The notes below the pieces were generated by a model. It saw nothing but the letters and a program-made list of their open reading frames with translations, had not been told where the DNA came from and did no database searches. Shown piece by piece: positions 1-6,101 of a DNA stretch of 10,251 nucleotides. Position 1 is the first letter of the stretch; each line of letters opens with the position of its first letter. Made by a program: the position numbers and the translations under genes. Origin of the DNA: an uncultured Collinsella sp. (GTDB lineage: Bacteria > Actinomycetota > Coriobacteriia > Coriobacteriales > Coriobacteriaceae); NCBI GenBank assembly GCA_900544465.1, contig UQVT01000056.1, positions 1 through 10,251 on the forward strand. The letters run 5' to 3'.

Positions 1-39
1 CGGAAGAGGTCAGAAGTTCAAATCTTCTAACGCCCACCA
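1..39 (+). tRNA. 3' part of a tRNA gene (anticodon outside window)
   Basis: Bases 1-39 read as the 3' half of a tRNA. They give an anticodon-stem 3' strand (GGAAG), a 5-nt variable loop (AGGTC), a T arm AGAAG-TTCAAAT-CTTCT with a perfect 5-bp stem, a 7-nt acceptor strand AACGCCC, discriminator A36 and an encoded CCA at 37-39. The short variable loop excludes Leu, Ser and Tyr class II tRNAs. The anticodon lies before base 1, so the isotype cannot be named. tRNA 3' ends are common integration sites, and accessory-looking genes follow this one. Confidence 0.88.
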
Positions 40-47
40 AATGTTCG

Positions 48-84
48 CAGCTCAGTGGCTATGTCCTCTGGGCTGTTTTGTTTT
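48..84 (+). terminator. Rho-independent terminator of the tRNA
   Basis: CAGCTCAG (48-55) pairs with CTGGGCTG (68-75) over 8 bp with one G-T wobble, and a GG/CC pair extends the stem into the loop. A TTTTGTTTT tract (76-84) follows directly. It starts 9 nt after the tRNA CCA, as expected for a tRNA transcription end. Confidence 0.8.
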
Positions 85-333
85 ATGTCGCCAAATCAGC
101 TGGCGGCTCCAACCGCCCAAACAACCACCCTGCCCATACACAAAACCGCGTCAGCGACCCAAGTGCCTATCCCGGCTGACTCCGCAGTCAATCAAAACCG
201 CCCCAATAGTCACCGAGGCCGAGACCAACACGTCTCGAACCCATCCGCACCGCAGCTTCTCGGCAAAACGCCGCGATGTCTGCGCCCTGCGGTATCCTTG
301 AGCCACTTGCACCTGCAGCACCAAGGAGCCGCC
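85..333. other. Intergenic stretch without a supported gene
   Basis: Between the tRNA terminator and the gene starting at 334 there are open frames on both strands, but none has a ribosome binding site or a protein-like composition. The frame of the next gene is open back to position 55, yet the only good Shine-Dalgarno site is at 323-328. No clear promoter was found. A small GGCGG/CCGCC inverted repeat lies near 103-118. Confidence 0.5.
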
Positions 334-1020
334 ATGCGCACCGAGCTCGATGTCCCCTTTTCGCACAAAGAAGAAGCCAAGGCGCTGGGCGCCAAATGGG
401 ACCGGACCAAAAAGATCTGGTATGTACCCAGCGGCGTCAACCCCGAGCCCTTTGCCGAGTGGCTGCCCGGTGTTGACCGATCCGACCCCTCAGCACCGTA
501 TATATATCTAGTACTGGGCAAGCGCGAGTGCTGGAAGTGTCACAAAGAGACCTCGGTCGCGGCCTTCGGCATTCCCTATCGAGCCGACAACGACGAGAGC
601 ATCGCCATCGCGCACGCGTCCAACGAAGCCGGGCACATTGCCATCAACACGGCCAACGCTAACGCACTCGCCATCGTGCCCGCTCTTGGCTGCGTGCCGG
701 GCGAGATCCGCGACTACCTTCATAAGCGCTGCGGCTACAAGCCCGTAGGCGCGCGAGCCTCCAAAGCCCCGTCGCTCGGCAACACGTGCACCAGTTGCGA
801 CGCGCTGCAAGGCAGCCGCTATCTGTTCGAGGAGCCCTCGTCCCCGTTTGCCCTCACTGCCATCAACAAGCTGCCGGCACTGGAGTTTGTGCGCGTCGAA
901 GTTGCCGGCGTCTTTGGCATCCCAGCCGCGCGCACCGACTTTGACCAGGTGCTCTTTACCTGGGTACGCGACCATCACGCCGAGTTCCATAAGCAGCTCG
1001 GTGAGGGGATTTATTTGTAG
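334..1020 (+). CDS. DUF5710-like protein with two zinc knuckles
   Basis: The start at 334 is chosen because AAGGAG lies 5 nt upstream; an in-frame start at 55 would add 93 low-complexity residues and has no such site. The product has 228 aa. Residues 3-44 fit the DUF5710 pattern: L-x-VPF, then KALGAKWD, a basic turn, WYVPSG and a final F-x-x-WLP. After it come two Cys-x-x-Cys pairs, Cys66/Cys69 (CWKC) and Cys152/Cys155 (CTSC), with further cysteines at 120 and 133, which suggests one or two structural zinc sites. There is no signal peptide or membrane segment, so it is probably cytosolic. DUF5710 often occurs as a small add-on domain in proteins of mobile regions; its function is unknown. It is convergent with the small zinc-ribbon gene ending at 1059. 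No enzymatic role can be assigned. Confidence 0.8.
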   Translation: MRTELDVPFSHKEEAKALGAKWDRTKKIWYVPSGVNPEPFAEWLPGVDRSDPSAPYIYLVLGKRECWKCHKETSVAAFGIPYRADNDESIAIAHASNEAGHIAINTANANALAIVPALGCVPGEIRDYLHKRCGYKPVGARASKAPSLGNTCTSCDALQGSRYLFEEPSSPFALTAINKLPALEFVRVEVAGVFGIPAARTDFDQVLFTWVRDHHAEFHKQLGEGIYL

Positions 1021-1058
1021 GGACGGAGAGGCCTTCACAGTCAGCTCCTCCGCATCAC

Positions 1059-1343
1059 CTATCCCTCGTCGCCGGCGTCGTACACGATATCGAGGCCACA
1101 AACAGGGCATTTCTCCGGATACACCGGCATATGAACGCCTGTCCGTTTTCTCACTTCGTCGCTGAGCCTGTCGCACGCATCGATGAACCGAATGTCGAGA
1201 CACGGTATTTGCGAGCCGCAGCAAGGGCAGGCGACGACAAACGACCCGCAATCAACCTCTACGCTCGGAAACATATTGTTGTCGATAAGGGCACACGGCA
1301 GTTTTCCGTACTTCCCCATCGCAATATCGCCTCGCCAGCTCAT
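1059..1343 (-). CDS. Small zinc-ribbon protein (94 aa)
   Basis: The ATG at 1343 has GGGGAG 5 nt upstream. The frame is open further upstream, but without a ribosome site, so the shorter form is preferred. The 94-aa product carries two zinc-knuckle pairs, CPCC at residues 39-42 and CPVC at 79-82, each followed by Gly. This is the usual layout of a single zinc ribbon with a 36-residue insert. Cys48 could be an extra ligand. The C terminus is acidic (DAGDEG). It lies 122 bp downstream of the HNH gene on the same strand and could share its transcript. No family is recognised; nucleic-acid binding or a protein-interaction role is possible but not shown. Confidence 0.68.
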   Translation of the reverse strand: MSWRGDIAMGKYGKLPCALIDNNMFPSVEVDCGSFVVACPCCGSQIPCLDIRFIDACDRLSDEVRKRTGVHMPVYPEKCPVCGLDIVYDAGDEG

Positions 1344-1465
1344 ACACGCTCCCCTCTCGCTATACAAATCAGGAAGAGCATGCACCGGCGGGCGTGCGCG
1401 AGATTGCATCGCCACGCGATCCGATCAAACAACACGATCGTCAAAGAATGCCAAAGCCAAATACG

Positions 1466-2365
1466 CTAATACGGCAGAAGCCCCGCCTTTTCACGCTTCT
1501 TTTCCGAGCGATCGAACTCAATGCGATGGGCCTCAAGAAACACCGTATTGGGTCGCCACTGACGCTCATTCGGCTGCCTTAGCGTCGCACCCGCAAAGGA
1601 AGCGTAGTCAGTCTTATCCAGCAGGTACGATCCGCACAGCCGATATTCGCCGCAAACAGGCTCAAACGAAATCAGGTGAGCATCAAATAGGGAATGAAGG
1701 TCGCGCCGAAGCAGAATGCCGTTGCTGGCAACCTGCGATTTGGGTCCCGAGTAATTCTCGATATGCGCAGCCTCCAGAGCTTCGCTGACGCCGCAGTCCG
1801 ACACCGCGCAACGGCCGTCATAGGCGGCAACGAGCTGCTTGCGGAACCATTGTTGCCCCAATCGCTCGCGCCTTAACGCATAGCGGACCTTTTCGTCGTC
1901 GGTCGCGCCCTGTCCGGCAAACTCAATATCGACGGGCGTGCGCTTCAGATAACTCATGTCGGGCGCAAAACGAGGGTCCGGCCCGCCTTTATGAACAGGA
2001 CCGTGCAGAACAAACCATCCGTTTTCGGGCTCGAACCGCTCAACAAACGCAAGGCCGAGCACCTTATAGCCCACCTCGGTTGCAAATATGACTCCGACTG
2101 GAACGCCACATTCCATGCAGTTGAGCATTTTACGGTTGTAATTCTGGTCTCGAAAACCAACGGTACCCGGCGCTTGAACCGAATACTTAATGACCCACGT
2201 ACCATCGTCCAAATAGAGCGGAGGCACATCGGTGTAGAAGCTCATTTTAGAGTTATGGACCGAGAGCGCAAAGATCTTATTGGGATCTTGCTTCACCCGA
2301 TCCTGGCCCGGCCAGAAGATCCCTGAATCCCGCGTTACGGGAAAGAAGTCCGAGCCAATTCTCAA
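1466..2365 (-). CDS. HNH endonuclease-like protein (N-terminal part in another frame)
   Basis: The 299-codon frame ends at 1466. Its C-terminal half is a clear HNH nuclease of the HNH_2 type: Cys186 and Cys191 (CAVSDC), AAHI with His201, and NGILLRRDLHSLFD (215-228). The N-terminal half resembles modules that precede HNH domains in putative restriction-like nucleases, with a DGTW motif near residue 54, NRKMLNC near 77-83 and GVPVGV at 87-92. The only upstream start is TTG at 2365, overlapping the stop of the preceding 61-aa frame (TTGA), with no Shine-Dalgarno site at a useful distance. The next Met is residue 41, inside the conserved part. The protein may therefore be made by coupling, by frameshifting, or be the larger piece of a broken gene. 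Likely role: DNA cleavage, perhaps defence; the substrate is unknown. Confidence 0.72.
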   Translation of the reverse strand: MRIGSDFFPVTRDSGIFWPGQDRVKQDPNKIFALSVHNSKMSFYTDVPPLYLDDGTWVIKYSVQAPGTVGFRDQNYNRKMLNCMECGVPVGVIFATEVGYKVLGLAFVERFEPENGWFVLHGPVHKGGPDPRFAPDMSYLKRTPVDIEFAGQGATDDEKVRYALRRERLGQQWFRKQLVAAYDGRCAVSDCGVSEALEAAHIENYSGPKSQVASNGILLRRDLHSLFDAHLISFEPVCGEYRLCGSYLLDKTDYASFAGATLRQPNERQWRPNTVFLEAHRIEFDRSEKKREKAGLLPY

Positions 2366-2547
2366 ACGAACTGATACTGAGGGCTATCTTCCTTGGTGTG
2401 GTGCGGAAGGCTGGTCCAAACGCCGCCGCGCTGTTCCTCACCCAGAAACCACTCCCATGCCTCAACGTATTCGGAAGGCACGAGACTGCAGGCGCGGTCA
2501 TAGCTTGGTCCATCCATCAACGGAACAGCAAGGTCAATGTCGTTCAT
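2362..2547 (-). CDS. Small hypothetical protein, possible N-terminal piece of the HNH gene
   Basis: The ATG at 2547 has an AGGTG ribosome-site-like sequence about 6 nt upstream; a GTG at 2556 is in frame but lacks one. The 61-aa product is acidic and Trp-rich (EAWEWFLGEE; GGVWTS) and is not recognised as an independent family. Its stop codon overlaps the TTG start of the HNH frame. Stop-free overlap of the two frames is limited to about 2362-2383, which is what a single-base frameshift in one longer gene would leave. It could equally be a real small upstream gene whose translation drives the HNH gene. Confidence 0.5.
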   Translation of the reverse strand: MNDIDLAVPLMDGPSYDRACSLVPSEYVEAWEWFLGEEQRGGVWTSLPHHTKEDSPQYQFV

Positions 2548-2699
2548 CGCCAGCACCTACAACCATACGAACGCGAGTCATGCCCCTCAATAATATGGCC
2601 GAGAGTCAATTATTACGAGATCTCATTCCGCGATCGGCACATCGTTGATGCTCTCGGTTTGCCGCAGGCGTGCTTGTACCCCGCTACCCCACTTCCCTG

Positions 2700-2705
2700 T
2701 ATACT
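2700..2705 (+). promoter_or_regulatory. Possible -10 box for the 163-aa gene
   Basis: TATACT lies 57 bp before the GTG start at 2763. A TTGTAC hexamer upstream is 20 bp away, longer than ideal, so this is a weak call. The 215-bp gap between the divergent genes starting at 2547 (-) and 2763 (+) must hold promoters for both. Confidence 0.3.
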
Positions 2706-2762
2706 GATGTAGCACGTGTTTCATCCGGGATTGTTGGGCCGGGTCGTTCATGGGAGGTTCTT

Positions 2763-3254
2763 GTGGCTGTTTCGAATCCGCCCAAGGGAAGCGTTTCTTC
2801 TTCGTCCATCAAGCCGGTTACGCGCAAGGCCGTGCGTTGCCAGCGCGAGGTCGCTTGGCTTGTCACGCAGGCGGCGGGCAGGCTTGTGGCGACCACTCAG
2901 GACGTCAATGCGCCTACGCCGAGCTTTGTGTTAGCGGCGGCGCTGGATTTTGTGCGCCAATTGGAGCTTGCCGCGCAGGATGCCAACGGCCACCTCGACT
3001 ACCAGAACGTTATGGCGCCCGACCTGCAAACGTTCTGTCACATGGCCAAGTTGCCTGCCGCGCCCAATGCGCTTTCGGACGCAGGCTACATGTTTACGCT
3101 CTCGGGCGCGGACCTTATCCGCGACATCTATGCATACTGCAGCGAGCTCGCCGAGCGCCACGTCTTTGACGCGGCAGAAGTCAAACCGGGAAATGTCATC
3201 AAGCTGGTTCTCAGGCTGTTCCTGATAGACGGGTTCGGGGCCATGCCGGCGTAA
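2763..3254 (+). CDS. Hypothetical protein (163 aa)
   Basis: The GTG at 2763 is preceded by GGGAGG with 5 nt spacing, much better than any upstream in-frame start. The 163-aa product has a Ser-rich, basic N terminus (about residues 1-26), followed by mostly helix-forming sequence without transmembrane segments, a signal peptide or a recognisable catalytic motif. Codon use is typical of the GC-rich neighbours, so the frame is probably real. It is transcribed divergently from the HNH-associated frames and convergently with the AlbA_2 gene. I do not recognise the family and assign no function. Confidence 0.7.
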   Translation: MAVSNPPKGSVSSSSIKPVTRKAVRCQREVAWLVTQAAGRLVATTQDVNAPTPSFVLAAALDFVRQLELAAQDANGHLDYQNVMAPDLQTFCHMAKLPAAPNALSDAGYMFTLSGADLIRDIYAYCSELAERHVFDAAEVKPGNVIKLVLRLFLIDGFGAMPA

Positions 3255-3354
3255 GCCGAGTCTTTAGCATCACCGTCGACTGGGCAACAACCGCTTTACC
3301 TTAATGGACGCCAATCGAGGGTCGATTATTGGGTCGCCTCGTCCACTAACGCAT

Positions 3355-4821
3355 CTATCCCACGCGCTCCGACAGTCGATACTTGCGGTTGCGGCTCGTC
3401 GCCGGCGCCGTGGGCTCGAGCTCGCCTTGAGCAATGAGCGCGTTGACGCGCGACCTAACCTGGGAAATTGTAAGCCCCGTACGTTCTGCCAGCTCACGCG
3501 TCCCCAGCTCGCCGTAGCGTTTGAGTGCCGCCACAATTAAGTCCCCGCCATGATCGATTTGCTCAACCTTCGCTCGGTAGAGGACAACCTTGAATCGATC
3601 GAAACCAGGGCAAAACAACGGCTCGGCCAGACCTTGCGCACGCATGGCATCGAGCATCATTGGAATGCCCGACCCGTTGCCTTCGGCAGGAGAGCCCGCG
3701 CCGTCGGGCAATGGGACAAGCGACATGAGCTTTACAAGCGTCGCATTGCGACATCGGGAGCTGCCGTCAAACAGGTTCTCGCGAGTCTTTCCTCCGTATA
3801 GGCCACCGGGGTTCGTCACTTCGATACGGTCATCAAAGACGTCAACAGCGATCGACTGCCCACAGAACCGGTCTCCGTATTCTCGGTGGATTACGGCGTT
3901 GGCAATTGCCTCGCGCAGGACCTCCTCGGGAATCTCCAGCGAGTCGACACGCGAGACGCCTTTAATCATCGAGGTTCGTCGCAAATTCTTGGCGATTGCC
4001 GCGACGGCATCCGAGATCATTTCGCCCAACGTTCCCTCGCAGATCGTACGGTCCATGAACCTCAACGACCCCGCCGCGCCCTTCTGCGTTCCGGCATAGA
4101 CCGCCACATCGATAAAGAGCTTGGGATAGAACTGCTGGGGATAGGCACCCGCGGCCAAGAGTCCGGCCTTAGTAACATTGCCCTGGGAGTCGAGGAAATT
4201 CAGGCGCTCCAGCTTCGTTTTCTTGTCCGGCGCGCCGCGCATCGCACGAGGTGTCAGTGAGAAAGCATGCTCTATCGTGCGGTCGACCAGGGCCTCGTCA
4301 AGATCGCCTGCGACCGCGCCGGGCACTGCATCGCGATCACTGGGGCTCGTCCGCTCATACGATGACAAGGACAGGACCTCGGTCGACGAGAGCGGAACAT
4401 CTTTATCATCGATGCGTTTGTAGCTGCCGCCTTGAGCGCCCCGCTCTATGACATAACAAGGCTTGCTCGACGGGTCGAGCTCCTCAATCGTGATGACCAG
4501 AACCACGGTGCCCTGGAGCTCCACGCGTTCAATGGTGTATTTGGGCGGATTGGCCAGTTTTCCGCGCCCGCCGGCATCACCCATGCCCGCTACGAATTGG
4601 TTGAGCACCTTCTCGGTCTCAAAGTTCTCAACCGGGACAAAGCCCGCGCGCTCGCTCACGCCGAGCACGATAATTCCGCCAGCGGTATTCGCGAAAGCGC
4701 TAACCGTTTCCCATACGTCGCGGGAAAGCGTCGTGGCGCTCTCCTTGACCTCGACGTTAAGATCGTCCGAGCCCATGCGCCTTAAAGACTCGAGCAGACC
4801 GGTCAGCTCGTTTTCGTTCAT
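3355..4821 (-). CDS. AlbA_2 (Schlafen-type) / HATPase / winged-helix regulator
   Basis: The 488-aa product has three parts. Residues about 20-150 form an AlbA_2/Schlafen-like domain (EVKES at 24-28, then SAFANTAGGIIVLGV at 41-55). Residues about 290-415 fit a C-terminal HATPase_c_4 module (REAIANAVIHREY near 303-315, FDDRIEVTNPGGL at 329-341, GNGSGIPMML at 381-390). Residues 427-484 form a winged helix (GTRELAERTGLTISQVRSRVNALIAQGEL). Families of this layout are usually annotated as ATP-binding proteins or putative transcriptional regulators. ATG 4821 is preferred over ATG 4827 because AAGG then lies 8 nt upstream instead of 2. The upstream region holds two repeated heptamer cassettes, suggesting autoregulation by the winged helix (inference). 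The direct DNA or RNA target is unknown. It may be a stress or defence switch. Confidence 0.86.
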   Translation of the reverse strand: MNENELTGLLESLRRMGSDDLNVEVKESATTLSRDVWETVSAFANTAGGIIVLGVSERAGFVPVENFETEKVLNQFVAGMGDAGGRGKLANPPKYTIERVELQGTVVLVITIEELDPSSKPCYVIERGAQGGSYKRIDDKDVPLSSTEVLSLSSYERTSPSDRDAVPGAVAGDLDEALVDRTIEHAFSLTPRAMRGAPDKKTKLERLNFLDSQGNVTKAGLLAAGAYPQQFYPKLFIDVAVYAGTQKGAAGSLRFMDRTICEGTLGEMISDAVAAIAKNLRRTSMIKGVSRVDSLEIPEEVLREAIANAVIHREYGDRFCGQSIAVDVFDDRIEVTNPGGLYGGKTRENLFDGSSRCRNATLVKLMSLVPLPDGAGSPAEGNGSGIPMMLDAMRAQGLAEPLFCPGFDRFKVVLYRAKVEQIDHGGDLIVAALKRYGELGTRELAERTGLTISQVRSRVNALIAQGELEPTAPATSRNRKYRLSERVG

Positions 4822-4883
4822 CTGCATGTCCTTTCGCTCGGCCCGGCGGAGAATGCCGCGAATAGATTTCCTTCGTCTCTCAG

Positions 4884-4952
4884 TTATCTCTCGTAATTAT
4901 CTCTCATCTTACTGCTATCTCTCATATTAGAGATAAGTGAGAGATGAAAGAT
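4884..4952 (-). repeat. Heptamer repeat cassette 1 (proximal)
   Basis: This 69-bp unit contains ATCTCTC at 4886, 4899 and 4917 (plus strand), then the inverted heptamers GAGAGAT at 4939 and GAAAGAT at 4946. An inner inverted repeat, TATCTCT / AGAGATA (4916-4922 and 4929-4935), adds to it. Its ungapped hand alignment to 5049-5117 gives 58 matches in 69. It lies between the candidate promoter and the AlbA_2 start, so it may act as an operator in DNA or as a leader structure in RNA. Confidence 0.85.
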
Positions 4953-4973
4953 AAGATGTCTGCCATTTGTTTC

Positions 4974-5002
4974 ATTTAAACATGTTTTTGCTGGTAGAAC
5001 AA
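4974..5002 (-). promoter_or_regulatory. Candidate promoter of the AlbA_2 gene
   Basis: On the minus strand, TTGTTC (5002-4997) and TTAAAT (4979-4974) are separated by 17 bp, the best sigma-70-like pair in the long upstream region. It would give a leader of roughly 145 nt that contains the proximal repeat cassette. The palindrome at 5006-5020 lies 3 bp upstream of the -35 box. Confidence 0.4.
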
Positions 5003-5005
5003 TCA

Positions 5006-5020
5006 GTATTGAGACAATAC
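5006..5020. promoter_or_regulatory. Perfect palindrome GTATTG-aga-CAATAC
   Basis: The 6-bp arms are perfectly complementary with a 3-bp centre. It lies near the midpoint between the two heptamer cassettes and next to the candidate -35 box. It may be a binding site for a dimeric regulator. The arms are unlike the heptamers, so a second factor is possible. Confidence 0.45.
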
Positions 5021-5048
5021 CATGATTGCCTGTCTCTTTGCTGATCAT

Positions 5049-5117
5049 TTATCTCTCATATTTATCTCTCGTCTTTCTGTTATCTCTCGTATTAGTGAGG
5101 AATGAGAGATGAGAGAT
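5049..5117 (-). repeat. Heptamer repeat cassette 2 (distal)
   Basis: This is a direct repeat of 4884-4952, offset by 165 bp. ATCTCTC occurs at 5051, 5064 and 5082, and GAGAGAT at 5104 and 5111. The spacings (13, 18, 22 and 7 bp) are identical to those in the first cassette while the bases between have changed. That pattern suggests selection on the heptamers and their spacing. It lies upstream of the candidate AlbA_2 promoter. Confidence 0.85.
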
Positions 5118-5168
5118 GTGTGAGTGATGCATGGGCGTGGATTTTTGGACGGTCGGAAAATCCCTCAA

Positions 5169-5205
5169 ACAAAAAAACGGGGCCGGCCTTACGCCGAACC
5201 CCGTT
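5169..5205 (-). terminator. Terminator after the PTS EIID gene
   Basis: On the minus strand AACGGGG (5205-5199) pairs with CCCCGTT (5182-5176). An inner CGGC/GCCG stem extends the hairpin, and seven T residues follow in total (5177-5171), the first two as part of the stem. It lies about 47 bp after the EIID stop, marking the end of the PTS operon. A weaker GGATTTT/AAAATCC inverted repeat (5139-5163) lies just beyond it. Confidence 0.88.
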
Positions 5206-5252
5206 TTCAAACGGACAGTTAGTTATCCAACGCGCGAGCATAGCAGTCAACT

Positions 5253-6101
5253 TTACGCCGCCGCGAACACTCCCAAACCTGTTCCGATGATGCAGATCGC
5301 GAAGATGCCAATAATAATCCAAATGGTCTTGACACCCTTTTTATAGAGAGCAACGCAAGCGAACGTTGCCAGCAAGGGCAGCAGACCGGGGAAGATCGAA
5401 TCGAACAGATCCTGCAGGACAATCTCCGAACCACCCACATCAAAGGTCAAAGCAGTGGACAGTGAGACCTGTGCCGCAATCATGGCGCCGATAACGGTCA
5501 TTCCGAGGACACCGGCAGCATGCGTCATGCGAGACATAAGGTTGTTCTCTTCGGACTGCTGCAGGAACTTGGTTCCCAGGTCGTATCCCAGATGGGCGGC
5601 GACGATACGCGTTGCAAAGTTAATCACGGAGTAGATGAGCGCGTACACGATGGGGCCGAGCGGGTTGCCCGTCGACGCGATGCCGATGCCAATGCCGGCG
5701 GCGACCACGCGGAACGTACCCCAGTAGAACGAATCGCCAATGCCGGAAAGCGGTCCCATGAGGCCGACCTTCATGGCGTTAATCGAGGACGTGTCGAAGT
5801 TCTTATCGGCAGCCGCCTGCTCTTCCATCGAAACCGTAAGGCCGGCTACAAACGGAAGCACATGAGGCGTGATGTTAAAGAACTCGGTATGGCGATCAAG
5901 CGCCGCATAGTAATCGTCGTCGTTGGGATAGATCTTCCGCAGGGGCTTCTGAATGGTGTACATGAAGCCCATTGCCATCATCTTGTCGTACGACTGCGAG
6001 CACTGGCTCGTAAACTGGCGAAGGAACATGCTCCGATACATATCGGGAGTCATAATCGCGTCCTTCTTGGCCTCTTTGAGATCGGTGTTCTGGGTAGCCA
6101 T
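5253..6101 (-). CDS. PTS mannose-family transporter subunit IID
   Basis: The 282-aa product matches mannose/fructose/sorbose-family IID proteins in length and motifs: TPDMYRSMFLRQF near the N terminus, HTEFFNITPH at 71-80, GPLSGIGDS at 116-124, and hydrophobic C-terminal segments around 197-217 and 240-280. IID pairs with IIC in the inner membrane to form the sugar channel, and takes phosphoryl groups from IIB on the imported sugar. Its ATG shares its A with the IIC stop (TAATG), and GAGGAGGA lies 6 nt upstream inside the IIC gene, so translation is coupled. It is the last gene before the terminator at 5169-5205. Confidence 0.95.
   Translation of the reverse strand: MATQNTDLKEAKKDAIMTPDMYRSMFLRQFTSQCSQSYDKMMAMGFMYTIQKPLRKIYPNDDDYYAALDRHTEFFNITPHVLPFVAGLTVSMEEQAAADKNFDTSSINAMKVGLMGPLSGIGDSFYWGTFRVVAAGIGIGIASTGNPLGPIVYALIYSVINFATRIVAAHLGYDLGTKFLQQSEENNLMSRMTHAAGVLGMTVIGAMIAAQVSLSTALTFDVGGSEIVLQDLFDSIFPGLLPLLATFACVALYKKGVKTIWIIIGIFAICIIGTGLGVFAAA

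Noticed and set aside
508..1251. 247-codon minus-strand frame opposite the DUF5710-like gene
   Set aside because: Arg/Val-rich antisense shadow without start signals; the plus-strand frame has the motifs.
3590..4260. Plus-strand open frames opposite the AlbA_2 gene
   Set aside because: Shadows of a clear domain-bearing gene; no ribosome sites.
4884..5117. CRISPR array
   Set aside because: The repeated heptamers are too short, occur in both orientations and have unequal spacing. No spacers of constant length and no cas genes are present.
1..5170. Attachment-site duplicate of the tRNA 3' end
   Set aside because: I looked for a second copy of the T-arm and acceptor sequence and saw none in the window.
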